Shown piece after piece: positions 36,351 through 46,450 of a DNA stretch of 64,000 nucleotides. This stretch comes from Lumnitzera littorea. Taxonomy: Eukaryota; Streptophyta; Magnoliopsida; Myrtales; Combretaceae. The DNA is taken from assembly GCA_024138015.1 (NCBI GenBank), contig JAMXBB010000009.1:90857455-90921454 (forward strand), written 5' to 3'. The notes under the pieces are model-generated. The model did no database searches. It was not told the origin of the DNA and saw nothing but the letters and a program-made list of their open reading frames with translations. Both the position numbers and the translations under genes were made by a program. Each line of letters opens with the position of its first letter. Position 1 is the stretch's first letter.

Positions 36351-37935
36351 TGTTAAGTTCTCTCATAAATGTTATGATGATAATAAAAACAGTAATGATA
36401 TTTGACAAGTTTCTTAAGCGTACGAGTCAACAAACATAGACATAAGAATTTAGTCTTAGTAATGATTCTAAAAATCAGAACCAAATTCAAAGACATTTTC
36501 AAAACCTTAAGTACAGTATCAGAAGTTATAGGGCTGAATATTTCCAGAAGTATTTTCCCAACTCCACTTGTTGGATATATTTGGGTAATATATCCAACAT
36601 GTTCTACAAAATTGGTTAATTAAATATACGGGAATTAAGTTAGAAATATTTTAATGATAAGCTTAACTGACATATTATCTCATGTCAATAGATCTTCATT
36701 AGAGTTATCTTATCAAATTATTCACGAGATTATTGAAGGATTATCATCAAGAATCATGGCAAATTTTAAGGAGTTCAAATTAGATTCAAAACAAGGCAAG
36801 CTAAGCTCTTATGTGAGAAGATATATCGGATAAGCATGAATCTTATCTTAATTGATGTAGATTTTTATCAAAATCTAAGGAGCTATTATATAAGTAGTTT
36901 TAAGGCATATTTACTCAATTATATTAGATTTGTTGGAATACTCACGAGCATGCAATATCAAGGAAATTATTTTTAAAGTTTCAAGATTCAAATTTGAAGG
37001 CATCAGGCATCAAGGTTTGCTCCTAATTTTTAAGAGATATTTATTTTCAAAAAAGGATTGAACTTTCGAAAGCTCTATTAAAGAAATATGATGGGAAATT
37101 GGAGTATTTTATATAAGAAAGTCTCCAGAATACATCATATGAAAATACAAGAAGTGCAACGTTAAAATTCAAGTGATTTAGTTTTCATAATTTATGGGAT
37201 TATAACAACCAATGACTAAGTCAAGACTTTTTCAAATTATTTAAGATTTGATCAAGAGTTATCTAAGATTATAGTAAAGAGATGTTGCATTAGAAGATAT
37301 AAAAACAAGACAAGTTCAAAGTTTTACAAAAAAAAGATCACCATATCAAAGTTGCATACATTTTCTAAAAAGCTTAACATTCGAGAGAATTTAGAACCAT
37401 ATTTAGAATCTAATTCAGAGATAATATTATCCAGTCTAGTTTCATTTTTTAATTTTATTGTGTACTTTATTTGAGAGGATCTTTGCATTCTATCCTTATA
37501 GCTTTTGTAAACCTATTTGTTTGAGTGATAAGCTTTGTGTTAGAAAGAGAATCAAATTTATGTAGTTCTGTATATAGGCAAAGGTTGCCTAGTGAGATAG
37601 AGCAGGAAAGCTCATAATTGTTTTTCTCTTGTTGAAGATAATAAAACATGGATAATGGAATGGCACCAATGTGGATAACCAAGTCCCCAACATTGGAGCT
37701 GGAAGAATGCAATAGGCATAAGGCTAAAGTACTATAAATCTCTTGCTTAATCTTCTCAACCCTATACTCACTTTACTTCATATTTTATTGTTAATCATAT
37801 ATTGTTCCACGCCTAATCTTGCTTAAATAATCAAAGAGGATGCATTTAAATTTAGTTTTGTAAAAATGTTTCGAGTTTTACAATAACCAATTCAACCCCT
37901 ACCCCCCTCTTTTCCGATTACTTTTGGGACATGCA
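36351..37935 (+). mobile_element. SIRE-type solo LTR (S-LTR-b), 1585 bp
   Basis: It begins TGTTAAGTTCTC followed by 'tgatgataataaaaac', ends near 'gggacatgca' and is flanked by aaaga (36346-36350) and ataga (37936-37940). It matches S-LTR-a and, inverted, the copia 3' LTR. It lies inside the A/G-rich stretch of Tat-A, which continues on the other side. Open frames at 36402-36623 and 37467-37712 are inside the LTR and are not genes. Confidence 0.75.
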
Positions 37936-40400
37936 ATAGAGAGGAAAAAGCCAAAGAGAATATCAAGAAAAAGGGCAAAAGAAAAGAAAAAGAAAAAAAG
38001 AAGAGAAAATAAAAAAGGAGAAGGAAAAAAAGAAGGGAAAAAAAAGATTAAAAGAGAAAAGGGGGGTGGGGCCGCATTGATTTGAGAGAAAACAAGTCCA
38101 AAATAAGCACTAGAAGGTAAAATCAAAGCCTAGAATCTCAAGGTGCTTTTCAAAGCTCAAAGAAGCTCAAGAATCGAAGACAAGACTTGCACTTGAAAGC
38201 TCATAGGCCATCCCATTCTGTAGGCCCTCCCACAACACCACCCCTAAGAGGCACTTCTAATTAAAGGGACTTGATTATCTTAGGCTAAAAATTGCTCATG
38301 AAACTAAGACAAGCCTATTTTAGTTTTCCTAAGGGTTTTTAACTTGTAAACCTAGGTTAAGAAGACGATTCTTTCAAAATAGGCCCATACATTAATCCAT
38401 TTTGAAACCATTAACCAAAAGCCTATATTGAATTATAAGTCCGAAAAAAAAACCTAGCTAATTAATTAAGGCATATCACTTACAAGACAAACCATAATTT
38501 TTTGAATCTTGAGTCAAGAGTGAAATCTTAACTGAAAGAGTGAGGAAGCCCTCTTAGATTAGATAATTCAATTAGTAGGATACCTATGAAGACTTGCACT
38601 ATGAATCCAATAAGCAATGCTTTGCCCCAAGTTGAAGATCAAAGTCCATGACATTGGAAGCTTAACAAGAATGGCATGCATAAGAATCACTTCCAAAGAA
38701 TTGAGTAAAGCCCTAGAAATTTGAAGATGTTAGTTTGGCCTATCAACCACAACTTTCAGGTGCAAACCTTTAGATAATGATAATTATCGAGCAGCGAGGC
38801 AAGCCTTCCATCTATTAGCAATCTCATAGCCCATAAGGCTCTCTTACTCACTAGCAATACCAAAAAAGAAAAAAGAAAAAGAAGGTTTTTCAAATAAGGG
38901 TCACAATCTTGATTTAAAAAGGTAGGGTGGTGAGGGGTGAGGGGTGGGCGAAGGTAGGGGAAGAGGAGGAGGAGGAGGATGTTTTCAAAATAACTTTAAG
39001 TTTAAAGAACCTTTTATTCTTACTTCTTTGAAACCCAAGTCTTTAGGCCTTCTCACAGGCCTGATTCAAGTAGCTAACCGCTTAGAGTTGGCTTTAGTGG
39101 TTTGGATTTAAACAATTCAATCCAAATCCATTCATGAACTTTTTTGGCCTTGATGGCTATGTCTTTAATCCACCAACCATGTCAAGATAATAATAAGTCC
39201 ATCCGTACAATTTAAATCACATCTTCATAAGTCTTCTCCCTCCAAGGTTAATTTGCTCATCAAGAATGCCAATCCCTTTTGTCCATCCAAAACAACTTTC
39301 AAAGACAACCTATTATGGATTATCGACTTAAAAGAGCATTGTCTACCCTTTTTAAAAATTGCTAGACTATCGGCTTAGTAGAGCACTATCTAACTTTCAA
39401 AAGTTTGAAGATTGTCAGCTCATTAGAGCGCCATCCACCTTTCAAAAGTTTTAAGATTTCCGACTCATTAAAGTGTTGTCTACCCTTCGAAAATTTTAGG
39501 ACCGCCAACTCAATAAAGCATAAACCATCCTTTGAAAAGTTTTTGGTCTACTGGCTCTATAGAGCACTGTCCACCCTTTTCAAAAGTATCTGGATCGCTT
39601 ACTTGGTGGAGCGCTATCCTATTCTAAGATTCCTATGATCGCTTGCTCGATGGACTACTGTCTGCTTTCTTTCAAATCATGTCGACCTATTATATGCCAT
39701 CCATTCTTTCAAAGATGTTTCAAATCACTAACCCGTTAAATTCCTTTTAAGATATGATATCTTGTAAGAGATAGCTACAGTGCTATCACTATTTTAAGAA
39801 AAGATATCTCAGCAATGGGTCTTGTTAAGATAGACTATAAGGAGCTCTTTCCACTCTTTAGATAACTTAGGTGCTGTCATACCTCCAAATATGATATCTC
39901 ACCAAAGGGTCTCGTTTAAATAGATCGTAAAGAGCTCTATCCCCAGATAACCTTAATGCTATCGTCCCCTTTCGGTTAAGATATCTCACCAAAGGGTCTC
40001 ATTTAAACTTATCATAAGGAGCCTTGTTCTTAGATAGCCTCAATGTTATCATACCCTTTCAAGTGGGATATCTCATTAAAAGGTCTCGTTTAGATAAACC
40101 ATAAAAAGCCTTATTCTTAAGAAAACATCAGTAGGATATCTCATAAAAAAGGGTCTCATTTCAATAAACTGCAAGATGCCATGCCTACAAGTAACCTTAA
40201 TATTAGCAAAAGTGTCTCACCAAAGGGTTTTGCTAAGATAGATCACAAAAACCTCTTTTGATAACTCACTAAAGGGGCCTGTTTTATAGGTAGCTCGTTT
40301 CATATTTTGAACTTATAACCTTTTTTGGAGCTCTCTCCTTCTCAGGGCAAAAATGGTGTCTTTTTTGTCTTTATGATGAAGTTGTCACCAAATTTCACCA
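37936..40400 (+). repeat. Tat-A internal non-coding region with tandem repeats
   Basis: 37936-38060 is almost pure A/G. 38060-39290 is non-coding and collinear in style with Tat-B's internal region. 39300-39680 holds about eight copies of a 45-bp unit ('gctcattagagcgccatcc' type). 39740-40290 holds about six copies of an 80-90-bp unit ('atatctcaccaaagggtctc'). These lie just before the 3' LTR, as in Tat-B. No coding sequence is supported; the open frame at 39405-39638 is repeat-derived. Confidence 0.7.
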
Positions 40401-40410
40401 CAGAAAGGGG
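40401..40410 (+). other. Tat-A polypurine tract
   Basis: 'cagaaagggg' lies four bases before the 3' LTR start (CATAAACACT, a decayed TGTAGACACC at 40415). A purine tract in this position primes plus-strand synthesis in LTR elements, and Tat-B shows the same arrangement on the minus strand. Confidence 0.65.
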
Positions 40411-40414
40411 CAAT

Positions 40415-42996
40415 CATAAACACTCAATTTTTGTTTATAAAAAATTTAGGGTATTTTTTTTAATTTTCATCCAAAAAATAAAATTTACAAAAATTTTGTA
40501 AGTAAATACAAAAAAGGGGGGAGGTAATAAAAAAGGGGAAAGGACAAAAATAAATAAAAATAAAATAGAAAAAATAATAAAATAATATATTTTTTACTGA
40601 CATGGCAAGTCACATGTCACACCTAGCTGCCACGTGGTGCTATTATATAATAAAAAAAATTCCGAGTGCTCGCATTTTGACACGTATGCAATGCACGTAC
40701 GTGTAGGGTGAGTAAGCACCTTATGACATGCCCCCCACTTTCTTTCTTCTTTTTTCTCCCTTCCTATTTCTTCCCTAGTTCATTCAAAATCACAAATAGA
40801 AAAGCTCAAAAATAGGGTATTTTCATGCCCAAAAATATACTCGATTTGATCCCTTTTTTGCATCTTAAAATTAGGAACAAATATGAAATAAAAAGGGAAA
40901 GATGTGTATGATATTTTGAGTCTAAAATATGAAAAATAATAAAAGAAAAGTGCATTAACAAAAAATAATAAAAAAAGATGTCTTTAAGGAAACTTTGTGC
41001 ATATATCTTCAAATAAGTGGAAAATTAAATCTCTTAATACAATCCCACCATGTAATTTATGTTTGTGATTAGTAATAAGACGTAAGAGGTTGGTTTTTTC
41101 TAATTAGATGACAAGAATAACATCTAAAGTGCATCAAAACCGGACAAAAAAGGGAAGGAAAATGAAAACAAACCAAACCCATGAGATATAACTTAATTTA
41201 ATTCCCTAATCAGAAAGGGAAGTTTCTTGGTGAAGAATCCCCAATCTACACCACAAATGAGCCTCCCTTTGACATATTGAAACACACATTTGCACAAGAG
41301 ATGGATTAGATTAAGAGAATTGTCATGTCTTTGTTGTACACTCTAGTTTTATGGTTTTAGTGAATACTTGATTTTCTTTAAGAAAATTGAAGATAGGGAG
41401 CACAATTTTACTACAAATTGGTGGAGGGGTTTTTGAAGTTTGGAAAGTTGAGGGTTGGGAACCATCACCGATTTACCAAAAACCAACAAAAAGTCACTAA
41501 ACCAGCCATTAGTCATTATTGTGCGAGGTAAACTCCTAGAATTCATGCTTATTCTTGTTTGTTCTTATTTTCTTTGTGTGTTTGATGCATGTTATGTATT
41601 AAATAATTGAGAAATCATGTTTTTATGTATATAAAACACTTGTTTGATGCAATTTTTGTAGTATAGTTAATAAGATTTTTTGTTTCTATAATATAATGAT
41701 TATGTAGTGTTCATAAACATGTTGATAGTTCTTGATTGATTTATTTAAATTAAGTATTTTGATCTAATGAATTGTCGAATGTTTATCATGAATCATGTTT
41801 GAATATATGATTATCTTAATTGAATTAGATACTTTGATTAATAAACTGTAGAATATTTGTCATGAATCATGTTTATATAATATAAAATAGATGTTTGAAT
41901 ATATGATTGTGTGTATTAATAATTTTTTATTAGGTTTAAGTGTTTTAATTTAATAAATTGTAAAGTATTTGACATGAACCATATTTATATAATATAAAAT
42001 AGATATCTGAATATGTAAATTATAAAATAGATGTCTAAACATATAATTAGGTGTTTTGATAATATAGAATAAATGTATGACATGTAATTAGATTAGTGTT
42101 TTTGATTATTTTGATGAATCATGTTGATGTAATGGATGTCTGAACATGAGATTATTATGGAATTGATTCAAATTTTTATATAGAAATAATAAACATGCCA
42201 TATTTGTGATTCTATGAATATTGTATGTTGTTTTTTTTATTTGTGCTTTATGTGATTTACTTAACATATATGTCTTTAATGGGTTTCTTTTTTATAAAAA
42301 GCACTTTTCCTTTTCTTTTTCAAAAAAAAAAAAAAAAAAAGTTTTGCCACCTTAGTAAAATGTTTTTCTTAAATAAAAATCTAAAAGGACCCTTTTTTTA
42401 AACTGAGGATTTTTTTTTTAAGATTTGGATAAAAGAAAAGAATATATTTTTATAAACACATCAATATGTCAATACTTGAAGTGGAACACTTTTCAAAATA
42501 TAATGAACCAACCTACCAAAAGTTTTATAAAATTACTTCAAAACTACATGGGTCTAATCCTGGTTAGTAGATACGTAGGAACTTCGAGCGATCCTAAAAA
42601 ATACAAAAAATATTTTTCCCTTTTTCTCTATAACTAAGCCCTTTTATTTAAAAGGAAAAATCCATCAAAAACTCGCTTACTTTATATACTTCTTTTATAG
42701 AAACATTTAGGTTTTAAAATATATTAGCCTCAGAACCTAACATTTTTTGTTTATATTTCTAAAATTGCTTCTTCTTTTTTTAGAAAAACCTTGACCAATA
42801 GCTGAAATTAAAGTTCATCCACCCATAAGCCTTAGTTTCACTCTTTCCTAATTTTGATCGGGTGGTAACTCCATTTGTCAAAAAAAAAATTTATATAAAA
42901 CATTTTCTTAGTTTGGTCAAGAGATTTATATTAAGCAAATCAAGTTTAATATAAATCGAATTAAAAAAACAGAGAAACTAAATTTTCAGCTTGATG
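40415..42996 (+). mobile_element. Tat-A 3' LTR, 2582 bp
   Basis: Collinear with the 5' LTR (8758-11345) from the AT-rich start to the 'gagaaactaaattttcag' end. The right TSD is gccat (42997-43001), against gctat at 8753-8757. Open frames at 40806-41012, 41349-41546 and 42425-42637 are inside the LTR; the first has a counterpart in the 5' LTR, as expected for repeat noise. Confidence 0.85.
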
Positions 42997-43001
42997 GCCA
43001 T

Positions 43002-43114
43002 CTACAATCATCGAGGAAGGTTAGAGTTTACTTCAAGTTTTATGGAATTTAAAAAAAAATTCAAATTTACAACAATCAATTCATCCCCCTCTTGATTGTT
43101 AAACAGGACCAACA
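43002..43114 (+). mobile_element. SIRE-type solo LTR (S-LTR-a), 3' end
   Basis: It matches the last ~100 bp of the other SIRE LTRs: 'ttacaacaatcaattcat', then the C-rich 'cccctctt' and a terminal GACCAACA. It is bounded by Tat-A's TSD on the left and the tcatg TSD (43115-43119) on the right, so it completes the LTR that begins at 6338. Confidence 0.8.
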
Positions 43115-44620
43115 TCATGTGTGAGAAGGAATTGTATGCACTAATCCGAGCTCTACAAACATGGAAGCATTACTTGCTCCCTAAAGAGTTTGTCATGTTT
43201 ACTAATCACCAGACGTTGAGATATTTGAAGAACTAACCAAAGCTGTCTAAGCAATAAGTCAAGTAGATTGAGTTCAAGAGGGATTTTCATTTGTGATCAA
43301 GTACAAGCGAGGAAAAGCGAATGTAATAGCTCACACCATGTTCAAGTAACATATGATGCTTTCCGACCTACAAGTGAAACTGATGGAATTTGCTAGTAAC
43401 AAAGAGTAATAACATCAAGACCTACATTTTGGCTCAATTTATGCCCAATGCATTGAAGGAAGAAAAGTGGATAATTACTTCACCGAAGAAGGCTATTTGT
43501 TTCGAGCTGGAAAACTATGCATACTGACCTATTCTATCCCAAATTTGTTTGTAAAGGAGGTGCATAAAGGAAGATTATCTAGTCATTTACAGAAAGGAGA
43601 ACATTTAAGTTGTTGAAATTTAGATTCTACTAACCAAGAATGTTAAAGGATGTCCACTAAGCTATGGAAATGTATGTAACTTATAAGAACCCTAAAAGCA
43701 AAGCTGTACAAGGAAAGGCCATGCTCCTACTCATTCTAACTAATCCTTGGGTAGAGTTAAGTATGGATTTTGTTTTTGGCTTGTCGAAAACAGCTTGTGG
43801 GAAGGACGCTATTATGGCAGTGGTGGATAGATTTAGCAAGATGGTACAATTTATGCCCCGTAACGAAGCTAACAATCCTTTGACTATTTCTTTTCTTTTC
43901 TTTTCTTCAGGAGATTGTAAAGTTGTATGGAGCACCTCAAACCACTGTTTCTAATAGAAACCCAAAATTCTTAAGTCACTTCTAGAAAACCCTACAACAA
44001 TGACTAAGGACCAAGCTACTATTCAATACATCATGCTATCTACAAAAAGATAGATAAACAGAGGTCATCAATAGTACATTGGGATCATTACTTCAAGCTA
44101 TTGTTGTAAGGAATCTAGCTAATTAGGATACTTACCTACCTATAGTATAATTTGCTTACAACCGATCTATTAATAGTTTCATTAGCAAAACCCTATTTGA
44201 GGTTGTTTATGGCCTCAACCTAAAGCTACCTCTTGACCAAGCACCAATACTAAAGTTAAATAGGGCAACGTCAAAGCTAAAGACCAAGCTAGAACCCTGT
44301 AATAAATCTACCAAAAGGTGACTGAATGATTGATACGAGCTGTTGAGAAATTGGAACGACGAAGTTAAGGACAAAGGAAGAAGAAACTATTTCAACCTAA
44401 AGATCTTGTATGGCTATACCTTGGTAAGGAAAGGTTTCCGAGTAAGAGGAAGAAGAGCTAGCAAAAAAACTCAGTAGATTTGATCCCAAATCTAAAACAA
44501 CCCAGAGGGAATGATAGGAATCCATCCCAAGGGCCCTTACTTGTTCCTGAGCTAAAGGTTTAGCCAACGTGGTCTATTAGATTCTTAGCCATCACCTAAG
44601 TCTAGAAGAAGCAAGCTTGT
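43115..44620 (+). pseudogene. Ty3/gypsy pol, 3' half (RNase H, integrase)
   Basis: Continuation of the gypsy pol broken at 6337. RNase H sequence (EKELYALIRALQTWKHYLLP) begins right after the TSD. Integrase follows: zinc-binding-like segment around 43550-43680, core from about 43740 (WVELSMDFVFGLSKTA, then MAVVDRFSKMVQFMP), FAYNRSIN near 44155 and the C-terminal FQPKDLVWLY near 44390. Numerous stops and a frameshift near 43900 disable it. I could not confirm a chromodomain. The open frame at 43664-43954 is the best preserved integrase core piece. Confidence 0.88.
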
Positions 44621-45116
44621 TATGTCGAGCTAATCTGGTCAATTACTTAATTTGTGCCAAGTGGAGTACTATCTTAACACAAGAGCAAGGTAAGTCTAAA
44701 CTGTTTTGGGAACTCCTAAGTCTTACCATCGACCTATTCTAAAGACCACTTTACCCTACGAGTGTAAAACTACTAAGGTACATGTACCGAGTTGTTCAAA
44801 GTCGCCATTGCCATTGACCTTATCCAAACAATTTAGGAAACCATTATGTAGCAAATCTTTAAGCCTCTCACAAGACGATACGTATCCCACTACTTGATTC
44901 ATAAAATGCCACTAGAATGTTCTTTTGGTGTGATTATGGATTTTTTTCCTTTTCTTTTCTAACAAATTGTACACGTAAGTTTAACCTTTTTAGTAAATAC
45001 TAATTGTATCATGTAACTCTAGCAATAAGGGTATAAATACCCCATAATAGACACCACTGTAATCAAAATAGTCTTCCACGTTAATGAAATGTTAACTTTC
45101 ACTCCTCCATGAGAAA
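44621..45116 (+). mobile_element. Tail and partial 3' LTR of the outer gypsy element
   Basis: After integrase, coding similarity fades. A TATA box 'gtataaatacccc' near 45038 followed by 'actgtaatcaaaatag' and 'gttaactttcac' resembles the TATA-downstream part of the 5' LTR at 2055-2130. The LTR start is not resolved. It stops at 45116, where a different LTR starts with TGTTGATAAG. Confidence 0.4.
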
Positions 45117-45723
45117 TGTTGATAAGCTATTTTAGGCTAGACCCTCAAGCCCAGTCCAAATGATGACCGAAGCCTATAAGCCACGCAACGACCTAAGCAA
45201 CTATTTGAGCAGTCTACCACTTCATCGAGTAATCCCACCCAACATCAAGTAGTACACTTGGTATCTCGAGCACTTGCAGCTACGAATACGTCACGTCTGC
45301 TCCAACCACTTTGTGACCTACCTGCTGCTTGCTTCGTCGCCTTAAGCCCTATGGCTCTCCTTCGATCCTAGGCATGTGCTCAGTTGACCAAGGGTGTCCT
45401 CTTCCTACGGGTATGCCACAAAAGACCATCGCACTTCTTGAAGCCTAATAAGCACCTTCCCTTTGGAGCATTCCTGTCTTTTTCCCACCTCCACTCCTCA
45501 TTAATTATTCTCCTGACATCCATTGTATGGCCAATACACCTGGCAGCCCTACAAGCATCAAAGTCACAGGCTTCAAACATGGCTTCTAGCATGTTCATGG
45601 CTAACCAACTTGCAACACTACCTTGTCCTCCTTACAATAAATGTCCCCCTATAGATGGTAGGTACAAATGAACCCTAAGTTGACATGCGTCCTTACTAGG
45701 TAAGCTCTTTAAGCTATAAATAG
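45117..45723 (+). mobile_element. LTR fragment X, U3 part with TATA box
   Basis: It begins TGTTGATAAGC. The GC content is higher than its surroundings, and 'gctataaatag' at the right end is a TATA box. That TATA box is the target duplicated by the Mutator-like element, and the U5-like remainder continues at 55963-56153 ('ctaacttaagcattagagg', a gypsy-type U5 motif). The opposing open frames at 45380-45671 lie in this U3 and do not resemble any protein I know. Confidence 0.45.
45715..45723. repeat. 9-bp target-site duplication of MULE, left copy
   Basis: 'tataaatag' pairs with 'tataaataa' at 55954-55962 (one transition). Nine-base duplications are characteristic of Mutator-like elements. The target itself is an LTR TATA box. 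Confidence 0.85.
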
Positions 45724-45890
45724 GAGTTTTATACGAATACGGGCTCTTTTCAGAAAAATATTACAGAAAAGGGCTCGTTTTAAAAAAAAATTACGAATAT
45801 GGTATACTAAAGGCATATTAAGTAAATGCACCTTCAGTATCTTACGATTTTTACATTGAAGGCATATCCATTGCATACACCTTCAATATA
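45724..45890 (+). repeat. MULE left terminal inverted repeat with two hairpins
   Basis: It matches the reverse complement of the right end with moderate divergence. Hairpins of 37 bp occur at 45804-45840 and 45853-45889, both built on a 'ctgaaggc/gccttcag'-like palindrome, spaced by 'cttacgatttttac'-like sequence as in the right end. Confidence 0.85.
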
Positions 45891-46305
45891 CCACTTATAT
45901 AAGGCCTAATCCACGCAGCCAAAATCGATTCTTGCCTATATTGATTTTTGAAATTTCTAAAACACAAAAAAAAAATCGAAGAAAGTCATAGTTGGAGCAC
46001 TAGACCATTTCCTAATTCGAGTGTACGTCTATAACATGTAACAATCTATAACTTATGAGAATTTTATTTATTTAATTTTTTTGTTATTTTAGTAATAGTC
46101 AACATTACGCAATATTTTTTTAGAAAAAAATTTATTACTTAATGGCGTAGATTTCGTAATTATAGATGTACCGTAAGTTGTGTAAATTATTAATATTTGA
46201 TGAAAATATATTTTATGTTGTCTAAATTTAGTAATTTTTTGTATTGCAGTACGTAAGTTGTACAAATATAAGTATGAATAATGTTAGAATGTAGGTGGAA
46301 ATTGT

Positions 46306-46337
<32 letters not shown>

Positions 46338-46450
46338 GTTATATATATATTTAGCGTTGAGTTAAAAAGTCAAAGTTAGGTATTTATGTTGGCGATGCAA
46401 CTTAACAAGATGACTAAGTACAATTTGTAAAGTTGTCGCTCGGTGTGTAG

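Noticed and set aside
44510..44700. Possible chromodomain at the end of gypsy pol
   Set aside because: Sequence is too decayed to see the conserved aromatic residues or the WE/TWE motif, so lineage assignment as a chromovirus is not made on this basis.
45380..45671. Opposing open frames of 72 and 95 codons
   Set aside because: Both lie in the GC-richer U3 of LTR fragment X, overlap each other, and resemble no protein family I know.
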